Positions 45,894 through 56,470 of a stretch of 64,000 nucleotides of DNA are shown here, piece after piece. The notes beneath the pieces were generated by a model. That model ran no database searches. It saw only the letters and a list, made by a program, of their open reading frames with translations, and was not told where the DNA came from. Positions within the stretch are counted from its first letter, which is position 1. Each line of letters starts with the position of its first letter. The stretch covers positions 2,604,001-2,668,000 of the forward strand of contig JANEZZ010000728.1 of the NCBI GenBank assembly GCA_026122225.1. Reading direction: 5' to 3'. This DNA comes from Heloderma charlesbogerti. Taxonomy: Eukaryota > Chordata > Lepidosauria > Squamata > Helodermatidae. Made by a program: the position numbers and the translations under genes.

Positions 45894-46642
45894 ACAGTGC
45901 ATATGAAGCAGTGAAATCAATGTAGTCCATTAGAGGACTACAGGTAGAACAGCCAGTGCATTCTGACTGAAGCTGGTAATGTTCGATGCAGTGGTGGAGG
46001 CCCAAAGTGCGTGGGAACTGTGGAGGGAAAAAATTATGCCGTCTCTTACATTGTTCTCCTACAATTTTGAAAATCTAGTTGTTCAGGAGTGGGCAAAATG
46101 CAAATCCAACTTTTTCAAAACAAAACACAAAACCATTTTATTTCCCATGACTGAAAATGTTTTGGCAACTTAAGTAAAACAAATTATAGGTAGAATAGAA
46201 CAGGGTGATTGAGAGACAAAAAACTCTTTTCAGCTATTAACCATTATGACTAGAATTGTGTGATTTTTATCTATTAGGAATTTTCACAGGAAATGCTAAA
46301 AGACAAAAACAGCCCCTTTCAGCCTGGAATGCGTCACTTGTGAATGTGGCTGGTGCATAACAGAAATAGAAGACAGGCAGCATTAAATACAATTTGTATT
46401 TTCAGTTTAACATGCCTTTTACATTTATATTACAGAAACCAAACAGTTATTTAAACATTACTTATAAAAATACCTGAGGCCGGATAAAAAGATGCTCTTC
46501 TGATCTTGAAAGACCGGTCTTTGAATGAGTGGAAGAACATTGCAAGAGAAGTGACCCTCCAAATCCAGAGGAGTCCCTCTATTTGCATAACCTCTTGTGT
46601 AAGACTTTGCACAAGCTCATTCGCAAGACCTTCTTTATGACC
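45894..46642. other. RFX8 intron, unassigned
   Basis: An open stretch on the minus strand at 46480-46650 was examined as an RFX8 exon and rejected. Confidence 0.4.
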
Positions 46643-47198
46643 CACTATACCAGCGGTTCTCAACCTTCCTAATGCCGCGACCCTTTAATACAGTTCCTCA
46701 TGTTGTGACCCCCAACCATAAAATTATTTTTGTTGCTACTTCATAACTGTGATTTTGCTACTGTTATGAATCGTAATGTAAATATCTGATATGCGGGATG
46801 TATTTTCATTGTTACAAACTGAACATAATTAAAGCATAGTGATTAATCACAAAACCAATATGTGATTATGTATTGTGAAATATTTATTTCTAATTACAAA
46901 TAAATGACATTTTGTCTTGAAGCATGGTGTAGCATGGGTGACAGTCTTAATATAACAACCCCAAATTGGGACTGGAGTATTGGACTGGAGAGGAGCAGAC
47001 AGCATCTACAACTTACATAACCCATCAGATCAGGCATGAACTCAGCTGGTGGAATTCAAGATGGTCAGAAAATAAGACACTTGGGTCGGGAAGTCCAAGA
47101 GCCTCCTCCTTGATTAGGTATCTCCCCGCTTGATTAGGGATCTCGGCAGGATGAAAGACATCCTCTGTGGTGAAAGAGACTCACCTTCTATCTAGGCC

Positions 47199-47337
47199 AC
47201 TTTCCCCAACCTGCTGCCTTCCTGATGTGCTGAACAACAACTCCTAGCATCCCCAGCCTGTTCAGTTGGCCAAGCTGGCTGGGGATGATGGGAGATGCTG
47301 TGCAACACATCGGGAAGGCACCAGATTGGGGAAGGCT
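47199..47337. mobile_element. Small hAT foldback MITE inside SPIN-type element
   Basis: ctttccccaacctgctgcct on the left and gcaccagattggggaaggc on the right; family of 15600-15730. Confidence 0.75.
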
Positions 47338-48305
47338 AAGCACCTCATCATATTCTCAACACATGGAAAAAGAGACTTTGATTGTTTCTTTATTATTTAT
47401 TTCATAGATTTATTTATCGCTTATCATATTTTTAAAAAATATCTCTGAGCAGTTAAAGATGTTAGGAGTGGGGGCTTTGGAGAAAGGAGGTGGGGCTTCA
47501 GGAGACAGTGAGCCCAACCCAACATCATCCTGCCTCCAGAGGTTGTCCCAGGAGGTAATCCAGCCCCTGGGGCCAGAACAGAGTCCTGGACCAGAGTTCA
47601 TTCCAACTCTGATGGTATGATTTTATCCCTCTGCATCTTTATGTTCTCCTCCCGGTCTTTTCCTTTTCCTTCTCCCTTACTCCCTCACCCCACATCTTGC
47701 CATCTGCTTTGTGTCATTGCTCCCTTAAAAAACTGAAAGTTACTATAAAACTTTATAAACTAAAACACACACAGCAGTTGGAGGCAGATGGTCTGATCTC
47801 TGGCGCACAACCCACCAGGGCGTTCCCCTGTGTGTGCCCCACACTGAAAGCACTTGCACTTTCAATGGGGCTTGTGCAGGAGCATGTCTTGGTGGGTCAG
47901 GTCCCATGTTAGCATGAATTTGGTAGCAGGAAGAATTATGTTTGGATTTTCTGCTTCAGGCACCCAAATACCTTGGTCCTGCCCAGGAAGTGAGCCCCGC
48001 TGTCAGTTCAATAGGGGCTTACTCTCAAGTAAGCTTACTCCCACATAAGCACACATTTAATTGCAGCCTTAATGACACCCACAGCCCACTCACCCCATTT
48101 GACTGCCTCTCCAGTGTTCCCTTCCAACAGGGCCATTTTGCACATGCCCAAGACCTTTGCACATGCTCAAGAGGCCCACTCAGCATCTTCTCACAGCTGC
48201 AACTCTGCACACGCTCAGAGACACCATTCCTCTCTTTACGTAAAAGGCCAAGACAGGGGCGGAAAGCCAGGCAATAACTTCAAAATCCACAGCTGGGCAA
48301 TTGGG

Positions 48306-48505
48306 CAACTCTGGATAAAATCCAACTAAAGCCCTTCTTAGAGTAGACCCATTAAAATGAACGGGACTTAAAACCGTCATGACTACCTTGGGGTTGGACT
48401 CAATGGACCCTTCCTACCCTACTATTCTATGATTCTATGAACGTCAGTCCCATTCATTTCAATGCATCTACCTTAAGTAGGGCTTTAGTTGGATTTTACC
48501 CAAAG
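48306..48505. repeat. Foldback repeat with a CR1 end in its loop
   Basis: The arm 48306-48368 (ggataaaatccaactaaagc onward) is repeated in reverse complement at 48445-48505. The loop (48388-48438) is a plus-strand CR1 3' end (ctattctatgattctatga). Confidence 0.75.
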
Positions 48506-48890
48506 ATTTTGGGCTTCTTTTGACGGTTAACCTCGAAGGGTTGGCTCAAGACCGACCTCCTCATCCTCATCCCCATCCCTATCCTCTCTCGCCTCCTGGA
48601 TAGGCCCATCTCCGGAACTCTTCACATGGTCGGAGACAAGCCTGGGCCTGTTGCGGAGCCCGCCCACGAAGCCTGCCACGAAGCCACGCCGGTCCCGTCC
48701 AGCGCCTGGCGCCCCTCCGAGCTCACCCCGGAGCAGCGGGACACAACAGCGACGCCTTTGTGTAGCGAAGAGACGAGAGCGAGGCGAGACGGGAGGGGGG
48801 TGGCGAGGGAGAGAGACGCCGGCGGGGGCGGGCAGAAAAGCACCTTTGGGGGCGGCAGCTCGCCGTCGGCCCGACGCCTCCTCCGCTCAC

Positions 48891-49008
48891 CGTCGGAGCT
48901 GAGCGTCTCGTAAGCGTTGCGCTGGCGAGACGCGCGGCGCGCCCCGTCGAAGCCGCCGAGCTCGCTGTAATCCACCCAGCTGAGCCCTTCCAAGTTGTCG
49001 TAGTGATG
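48891..49008 (-). other. Exon-like segment captured in SPIN-type element
   Basis: Minus-strand open frame HYDNLEGLSWVDYSELGG followed by FDGARRASRQRNAYETLSSD, ending at G then GTGAGC, a consensus splice donor (phase 1). CpG-rich sequence continues into an intron-like part to about 48520. At 49008 it meets the SPIN terminus abruptly. I do not recognise the protein. The composition and donor suggest the first exon and promoter region of a host gene copied into the element. Confidence 0.55.
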
Positions 49009-49070
49009 GTCTACGGCGACCCCTGTGAAAGGGTCGTTCGACCCCCAGGTTGAGAACCGCTGCACTATAC

Positions 49071-49155
49071 TAAAGTTTATGGCTTCCCACAGGCATCTGG
49101 TTGGAATGCTGGACTAGACAGGCCTCCGCATAGCTCTTCTTATGTTCTTATACAC
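49071..49155 (+). mobile_element. CR1/L3-type tail fragment
   Basis: cttcccacaggcatctggtt, then ggaatgctggactagacagg and agctcttcttatgttctta. The tail of the SINE/CR1 family seen at 1458 and 851; the SPIN-type element sits just upstream. Confidence 0.7.
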
Positions 49156-49694
49156 CTCAGCCTGTATTTTCCTTATTCACCGTTTCTTAAACTGCAACCT
49201 ATAATACGTTATGGCACTGATGTGTACTACAACAAATTTTCTGCTACCTCTAGCACAAGAGTTTATAGAATAGCACTGACTAATGCATTTTCTCCTTCCG
49301 CTCACGATTCTTGGATCCAGGCCATAGAAATTAATTCACACGGGGATGTATAGAACAGATCAGTAAATTACTATTTAGCACATTAGCACTTCCTTCACTT
49401 TTTAATCAGTATAATTTTTTTAAAAAACTGATATGCAAGATAGAATGCAAGGTTATCAGTGCAATCCTATGCATGTCACCTCAAAAGAGGACTTCAGTGG
49501 GACTTTCTCCCAGATAAATGTGCACAGAACTGCAACTTCAAACTTGTTCTGTGTTGAAATAATAATTGGACCTTTGGGAATCCAATAATTTCACGTTGCA
49601 AAGTGCCAATGATTCCATCATCCAAAAAACTGTAAATTCACTTCAAGGACAATTCTGTCACCACCCACACCACAGAGCGTTTTAAAAAACAAAC
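49156..49694. other. RFX8 intron, unassigned
   Basis: Non-coding, nothing recognised. Confidence 0.4.
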
Positions 49695-49780
49695 CTGTTT
49701 TCCTTTTATCATCCAAAAGATAGCAATAATATGCATAGCAGGGTGAACTCTTCTTTATCTGTGTTCCATCATAATGATAT
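49695..49780 (-). CDS. RFX8: RFX8 exon, end of the RFX DNA-binding domain
   Basis: An 86-bp exon. Acceptor is tatttttttag, donor ACAG then GTTTGT. It begins with one base finishing a codon and ends in phase 1. The 28 codons read YHYDGTQIKKSSPCYAYYC followed by YLLDDKRKT. YHYDG is the RFX8 form of the YHYYG signature that closes the RFX winged-helix domain; human RFX8 has YHYDGICIKKSS (from memory). No stop. The preceding exon, which should carry the RRLGTRG core, was not found between this exon and the one at 55546. Confidence 0.9.
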
Positions 49781-49857
49781 CTAAAAAAATAACAGGCTTT
49801 TGACAAATAGGCCATTTCTCAGGCAAACTCTCAACCACAACCTGTAAAGGTCTGCCA

Positions 49858-50335
49858 ACTATGGGTTGTTAACCATGAACAACCCATGAAGAGAACCCAT
49901 GGAGTGGGTTCGTATGATTACAACGGGAAAAGAAGCCATCGTGGCTTCTCTCCCTGCTCCTGCATGTGCTGTGCATGACCACCTTTTGCATAATCCTCCA
50001 TGATGAAGCCTGGGTTGGCATGTTGTCTGAATCGGGCACATGCTGGGGGTGATTTCATACCCACCCTAAAACCCACAACATGCAGTAGGGGTTGTAGGGT
50101 GGGTACGAAGCCACCCCCACTGCATGGCATGCGCTGTTCAGATGACACACCAACCCGCACTGCATTACAGGGGATTATGCAAATGGTAGTTGTGAATGCA
50201 GCATGTGTGGGAGTGGGGGGAGAAGCCACAATGACTTCTTCCCCTGGCACAATCATCTGAACGCAACCATCTTTTGTTGTTGAGTTGTCAACTGTGGGTT
50301 GTTTAAACCATGGATAGTCATTACATGTGAACCCA
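49858..50335. mobile_element. Foldback MITE with long arms
   Basis: Left arm about 49880-50070 and right arm about 50095-50265 are diverged reverse complements, e.g. aagaagccatcgtggcttct against gaagccacaatgacttctt. Flanking gggttgttaaccatg and gggttgtttaaaccatgg are also related. No duplication identified. Confidence 0.65.
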
Positions 50336-50435
50336 GAATCATGGGTTCTTCATAGATTGTTTTGCCAGGCTACAGAGACAACAGGCAAGAGTGGTTAAAA
50401 AAACAGCCTCTTTACATACCAGTATTGCAGTGCAG

Positions 50436-53416
50436 GTCGGAAGGTGTCCAATATACTACTGGGGAAGAGCAGACGGAATTTCCAAGTAGCGCCAGAAAGA
50501 GTGGATCGGCTGGGCCAAAGCCGAAAGGACACTCAGCTGTGGATGTGTCGTGGTGAAAAGAAAATCCGATGCTGTAAAGAACAATATTGTTTAGGAACCT
50601 GGAATGTCCGATCAATGAATCAAGGTAAGCTGGAGGTGGTCAAACATGAGATGGCAAGATTGAACATCGACATCTTGGGAATCAGCGAACTAAAATGGAC
50701 AGGCATGGGCGAATTTAATTCAGGTGACCATCATATCTACTACTGTGGGCAAGAATCCCTTAGAAGAAATGGAGTAGCACTCATAGTCAACAAAAGGGTG
50801 GGAAAAGCAGTACTGGGGTACAATCTTAAAAACGATAGAATGATCTCAGTATGAATCCAAGGCAAACCATTCAACATCACAGTAATTCAAGTCTATGCCC
50901 CAACCACTGAGGCTGAAGAAGCTGAGGTTGATCAGTTCTATGAAGACCTACAACACCTTCTAGAACTAACACCAAGAAAAGATGTCCTCTTCATCATAGG
51001 GGATTGGAATGCTAAAGTAGGAAGTCAAGAAATCACCGGGATAACAGGCAAGCATGGCCTTGGTGTACAAAATGAAGCAGGACAAAAGCTAATAGAGTTT
51101 TGCCAAGAGAACACGCTGATCATAGCAAACACTCTTTTCCAACAGCACAAGAGGCGACTCTACACATGGACATCACCAGATGGTCAATATCGAAATCAGA
51201 TTGATTATGTCCTTTGCAGCCAAAGATGGAGAAGCTCCATACAGTCAGTCAAAACAAGACCTGGAGCTGACTGTGGCTCAGATCATGAGCTTCTTATTGC
51301 AAAATTTCGGCTTAAATTGAAGAACGTAGGGAAAACCACTAAACCATTCAGGTATGACCTAAATCATATCCCTGATGAATATACAGTGGAGGTGAGGAAT
51401 AGATTTAAGGGATTAGTCCTGATAGACAGAGTGCCTGAGGAACTATGGACGGAGGTCCATAACATTGTTCAGGAGGCAGCAACTAAATCCATCCCAAAGA
51501 AAAAGAAATGCAAGAAAGCCAAGTGGCTGTCTGAGGAGGCTTTACAAGTAGCTGAGGAAAGAAGGGAAGCGAAAAGCAAAGGAGAAAGGGGAAGATATAT
51601 CCAACTGAATGCAGAGTTCCAGAGAATAGTAAGGAGAGACAAGAAGGCCTTCTTAAATGAACAATGCAAAGAAATCGAGGAAAACAACAGAATGGGAAAG
51701 ACTAGAGATCTCTTCAAGAAAATTGGAGATTTCAAGGGAACGTTTTGTGCAAAGATGGGCATGATAAAGGACAAAGAAGGCAGGGACCTAACAGAAGCAG
51801 ATGAGATTAAGAAGAGGTGGCAAGAATACACAGAAGAACTATACAGGAAAGATCCTAATGTCCCTGAGAGCCATCATAGTGCGGTCACTGAACTTGAGCT
51901 GGACATCCTCGAGAGTGAAGTCAAGTGGGCCTTAGGAAGCATTAGTAACAACAAAGCTAGCGGAGATGACAGTATTCCAGCTGAGCTATTTAAAATCCTA
52001 AAAGATGATGCTGTTAAAGTGCTGCATTCAATATGCCAACAAATTTGGAACACTCAACAATGGCTGCAAGACTGGAAAAGGTCAGTTTACATTCCAATTC
52101 CAAAGAAGGGCAACGCCAAAGAGTGTTCAAACTACCGCACAATTGCGCTCATTTCACATGCCAGCAAGGTGATGCTCAAAATCCTACAAGCTAGGCTTCA
52201 GCAGTATGCGAACCGAGAACTACCGGAAGTACAAGCTGGGTTTCGAAGAGGCAGAGGAACTAGAGATCAAATCGCCAACATTCACTGGATCATGGAGAAA
52301 GCAAGAGAATTCCAGAAAAACGTCTATTTCTGCTTCATTGACTACGCTAAAGCCTTTGATTGTGTGGATCACAACAAACTCTGGCAAATTCTTAAAGTGA
52401 TGGGAGTACCAGACCACCTTACCTGTCTCCTGAGAAACCTGTACTAGGGTCAAGAAGCAACAGTAAGAACCAGACATGGAACAACCGAGTAGTTCAAAAT
52501 TGGGAAAGGTGGACAACAAGGCTGCATATTGTCACCCTGCTTATTTAACTTATATGCAGAGTACATCATGAGAAACGCCAGGTTGGATGAATCACAGGTC
52601 GGAATTAAGATTGCTGGGAGAATTATCAACAACCTCCGATATGCAGACGATACCACCCTAATGGCAGAAAGTGAAGAGGATCTAAAGAGCCTCTTGTTGA
52701 GGGTGAAAGAGGAGAGTGCCAAAGCTGGTTTGAAACTCAACATTAAAAAAACGAAGATCATGGCATCTGGCCCCATCACTTCCTGGCATATAGAAGGGGA
52801 AGAAATGGAAGCAGTGACAGATTTTACTTTCTTGGGCTCCAAGATCACCGCAGACGGTGACTGTAGCCATGAAATTAAAAGATGCTTGCTCCTTGGGAGG
52901 AAAGCTATGGCAAAACTAGACAGCATAGTAAGACGCATAGACATCACCTTGCCCACAAAGGTCCATCTAATCAAAGCTATGGTTTTCCCAGTAGTAATGT
53001 ATGGCTGTGAGAGCTGGACTATAAGGAAGGCTGAGCGCCGAAGAATTGATGCTTTCGAACTGTGGTGCTGGAGAAGACTCTTACAAGTCCCCTGGACTGC
53101 AAGGAGGTCAAATCAGTCCATCCTAAAGGAAATTAACCCTGAGTGCTCATTGGAAGGACAGATACTGAAGCTGAAGCTCAAATATCTTGGCCACCTAATG
53201 CGAAGAGAAAACTCTCTGGAAAAGCCCCTGATGCTGGGAAAGACTGAAGGCAAAAGGAGACGGCAGAGGATGAGATGGTGAGATAGCATCACCGATGCAA
53301 TGAATATGAACTTGAGCACACTCCGGGAGAGAGCGCAGGACAGGAAGGCCTGGCGTGCTATGGTCCATGGGGTCACAAAGAGCTGGACACGACTGAACGA
53401 CTGAACAACAACAACA
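50436..53416 (+). mobile_element. RTE-BovB LINE, slightly 5'-truncated
   Basis: A 2,981-bp BovB missing about 240 bp of the 5' end, with (CAA)n tail. The duplication ATTGCAGTGCAG is perfect at 50424-50435 and 53417-53428. It lies in the RFX8 intron between exons 49695 and 55546. Confidence 0.95.
50444..53281 (+). pseudogene. BovB ORF2 with four stops, no frameshift
   Basis: A single frame runs through the whole coding part. It carries LGTWNVRSMNQGKL near the start, the DWNAKVGSQEI and GSDHELL endonuclease blocks, FIDYAKAFDCVDH and the YADD catalytic site. It is broken by TGA at 50852-50854, TAG at 52445-52447, TAG at 52490-52492 and TGA at 53279-53281. All are in frame with the start at 50444, so no net frameshift has happened. 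The first stop is at the same codon as the stop in the copy at 38962. Confidence 0.9.
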
Positions 53417-53605
53417 ATTGCAGTGCAGAGAGCAAAGGAAGAGGGAAACAACCAACCAAGGTAATGAGAAAACAAACTATGGTTTGTTGGATTTTTTGGC
53501 AGACAAATTCTGGGTGGGGCAACAAACCATGGTTTAAATAAATCTTGGGTTAAAGTTATGTGTGAACCAGGCCACTGAGAGAGAAAGAGAGAGAGAGAAG
53601 GGGGA

Positions 53606-53655
53606 ATCATAGAATCATAGAACAGTAGGGTTGGAAGGGGCCTACAAGGCCATCG
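53606..53655 (-). mobile_element. CR1 3' end, very short
   Basis: atcatagaatcatagaacag, then gggttggaaggggcctacaa. Same terminus as the CR1 at 20442. Confidence 0.75.
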
Positions 53656-54329
53656 GGGAAGGGAATGGGGAAGGGAAGTCGAGGCCCCAGCCACTGCTGG
53701 CTCCAGTCGTGTCCACTGCCAACATGTGGCCCCCAACCCACTGCCACATGAGCAAAAAAGGCCAGAAAGGTTGCTACCCCTGCTATATGTCATGCTTCAG
53801 TTCTGTTCAAATGCATACTGATTATATATACCTATATTATAACTAAAAAATAAAAATGAAATATAAACTTGTTCAGTGGTAACTGCTGGTGTGATATTCT
53901 TTGATGTGCTTTCTGTTGAAAAGGGGGAAAAAAGAGTTCGAAAAGTAGGGTTAGTTTACAAGTGGTCCCACTTCAAAATGTTTGGGAAGCTCTGAACTAA
54001 ACTGTGGGCCAGATTCGTATCTGCTATAATTTGACCCTGTACCAAGTAGATGAAATTAGGAATGGAGAGATGCCAACTGAAGAGAGAAAATTCTGATCCA
54101 CATTCATATCTAAAGTCTTCTGAAGTCTCCTAATGTGAGGTTCTGGCCCTCTATTACTAGTCATTCCAGATTAGTGATAACTGTGTTTTTTTCTATAGAC
54201 CAGTGGCACATCAGAAAGGGCATTTGGGGAACAATCCTATGTATGTTTAGAAAGAGAAAAGTCCTACAATTGTATAATAAACAGCAGAGAAACAGGAGAT
54301 TGAGGGGACACTGGATTAAAAAGCTAGAG
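53656..54329. other. RFX8 intron, unassigned
   Basis: Searched by eye for the missing RFX8 exon; none seen. Confidence 0.4.
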
Positions 54330-54469
54330 CCCTTAAAGCAGGGATGGGGAATGTTCAGTCCACCATATGTTGTGGACTGCAACTCCCATCAGCCCTAGCT
54401 GAGGGATGATGGGATTTGCCATCCAGCAACTTCTGGGACGTCTCACATTCCTCATCCCTGCTTTAAGGG
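54330..54469. mobile_element. Foldback MITE with 17-bp perfect ends
   Basis: Ends CCCTTAAAGCAGGGATG and CATCCCTGCTTTAAGGG are perfect reverse complements. The body has gcaactcccatcagccctag. The outer CCTTAAAG may be part of the repeat or a palindromic target. Confidence 0.7.
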
Positions 54470-55545
54470 AAAGAGATACAGAAGAGACAGGGAGCTGAAG
54501 ATTTCTCTTTGAACATATTCTATCCCTGTTCACCAAAGTTGCTTTCATGATTTCCTCTGAAGTCCTACCTTGTATTTTACCGAGCATATGTGAGCATGTA
54601 ACTCATGTGAGTGGTTAAATGCACAATCAAGCAGTTGACTGTACATTGTTCATGTAGCCACTAAAACTTATACATTAAACAAGAATGTGCCTTGCACTTC
54701 CCCTTGTGCCCAGCCTTCTGGTCCTTAAGTCTGGAAACACTAACCAAACAAGCTTTAAAGAGATAGACAACAACAATGATTTGAGTTATTCACACAGATA
54801 AAACATAGAGATGTATTTTTTTTTTGCATTATCTCACATTTCCACTACTCTATACCCATTCTCTAATGACTACCAGTTAAAGTACTACTAATACACTCAC
54901 TCGGTATTTCCTGAATTGAAAAGCCAGGAATCCCCCTTCGTTTTGCCAGTCTAGGATATAACTTCACATGCTTTACAGCACAATCTTATACATGTCTACA
55001 CAGAAGTAAGCCGCACGGACATCAATGGGACTGAATGCCAGGAAAGCGTGTTTAGGATTATAACCTTAGGCTCCAATTCTAAGGACTTCTTCACTTGACG
55101 TTTTATACTGTGGTATATGGTATGGATTTCCCAAGTACAATATGTGTATGTCTCACAGCAGCTGAATGGTACACATTCTTTGAAATGATCATATTGGATA
55201 TCTTATGTCATCCCTAGTTTAGGATTGCACTCCTACGCACACTTACTAGGCAGTACATACCACAGAAATAAGTAGAACTTACTTCTGAGTGACCATGCAT
55301 AGAACTGTGCTGCATAAGTCTCACTATAATATATTATATGAAAGTATAAATGATTATTGCACAGTTGTGTACGTTGAAGTAACATTTGTTAGATTTGCAT
55401 GTAAAATGTAATAACATTGCATGCTTATTGTAAATGAGCAATTGTTCTAATACGAGTGCCCAAATATCACAACTTCCAATGGAGGAGAATCAGGGACATT
55501 TCCATCCAAAAGCAAGCACACTTTAACGCAGTATCCTGTATATAC
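54470..55545. other. RFX8 intron, unassigned
   Basis: AT-rich, no exon or repeat recognised. Confidence 0.4.
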
Positions 55546-55669
55546 CTTTCCAAATGTAGCTTGATATACTTGTGTCTGGGCCTCCTGTCTGCAGTTCTTG
55601 ACATATATTTCATACAGCAGACAACGGGGTATACTGCATCCTTCACATACATAGAAATTATCTGCTCTC
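55546..55669 (-). CDS. RFX8: RFX8 exon, start of the RFX DNA-binding domain
   Basis: The frame reads [18 protein letters not shown] followed by [18 protein letters not shown] and ATFGK, ending in phase 0 at a donor (GGAAAG then GTATATAC). Human RFX8 has [20 protein letters not shown] and PATFGK here (from memory), the first helices of the winged-helix domain. The donor is firm. The acceptor is less so: tttcctccaag before GAGAGCAG (exon from 55669) gives one base plus 41 codons, but the first two residues (RA) do not match the expected WLV, so the start may be a few bases off. No stop. Confidence 0.87.
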
Positions 55670-55931
55670 CTTGGAGGAAAAGTAATATACAAATGTCTAT
55701 GTTCAGAAGAGGGAGTTTGCCATGCTGGTCTCAAAGGACAGTAGGTCCAAAATAGGTTAAATAATAGCCCCAGTATGGTGGCTGGGGAATGCTGGGAGTT
55801 GTAGGACTTTTTCTGTCTAAACGTGCATAGGACTGCATCCTACATGAATTTATAACTTAGGAGGTTACGTTTTTGAGTTCACAGAACATTTTGACGAAGT
55901 ATTCCGTAAAGCATGATGAGATTTAGGATAT
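55670..55931. other. RFX8 upstream intron with small MITE fragment
   Basis: ccagtatggtggctggggaa and tgctgggagttgtaggac (55768-55806) are half of a foldback MITE. No further exon seen. Confidence 0.4.
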
Positions 55932-56135
55932 TATAGACTCATGGAATTATAGAGTTGGAAAGGACTTGGGAGATCATTCAGTCCAACCTCTGCTCAGTGC
56001 AGGATGCAGCTACAGCATCCCTGACAGACTGCCATACAGTCTCTGTTTAAATACCTCCAGCAAAGGAGAGCCCACCATTTCCCAAGGAGAAATGGTGTTC
56101 CATTATCAAATAACTCTTATGAATTTGTTTGGAGA
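55932..56135 (-). mobile_element. CR1 3' end
   Basis: atagactcatggaattatag, then agttggaaaggacttgggag and cagtccaacctctgctcag. A CR1 3' terminus on the minus strand, 5'-truncated. Confidence 0.8.
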
Positions 56136-56470
56136 GAACAAACAGTGAAAGAAAGTGTCCCCATCTCTCATAACTGTAGAGCTAGTTGGCTACTGTTGGG
56201 AACAAAATTCTGGACTAGACAGACTTCCGTCCAATAAGAATGGCTCTCTCTTCTTATGTATTGTTGTTTTTTACTCAACAACAATACATTTTTTACACTT
56301 CACACCAACCAAACATGAGCCCATAAAATATATTGTTTTGTGTCTTGCTTACATCCCAAATCAAACTGTAAAGGGATCACACAGGGACATATACTATAGC
56401 ACCAGTGATGTGCACTTGCATCAATGAAAATGGGTTTTGAGGGTGCTGGTTATGGGCTACGTATTTAACA

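Larger units (their letters stand above)
46651..49062. mobile_element. SPIN-type hAT element carrying foreign internal DNA
   Basis: The 15-bp terminal inverted repeats CAGCGGTTCTCAACC / GGTTGAGAACCGCTG are perfect, and so is the 8-bp duplication CACTATAC (46643-46650 and 49063-49070). About 300 bp at the left and 55 bp at the right match the SPIN hAT family as I remember it, known for horizontal spread among tetrapods. There is no transposase frame. The interior instead holds other repeats and a GC-rich segment. A mobilised chimera is the simplest reading. Confidence 0.88.

Noticed and set aside
46480..46650. Minus-strand open stretch as the missing RFX8 exon (RPVFQDQK)
   Set aside because: Only weak similarity to the expected region, no pyrimidine tract before a usable acceptor, and SINE-like sequence adjoining.
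48626..48913. Plus-strand frames in the GC-rich part of the SPIN-type element
   Set aside because: Low-complexity composition and no splice or domain signal; the opposite strand has the exon-like signal.
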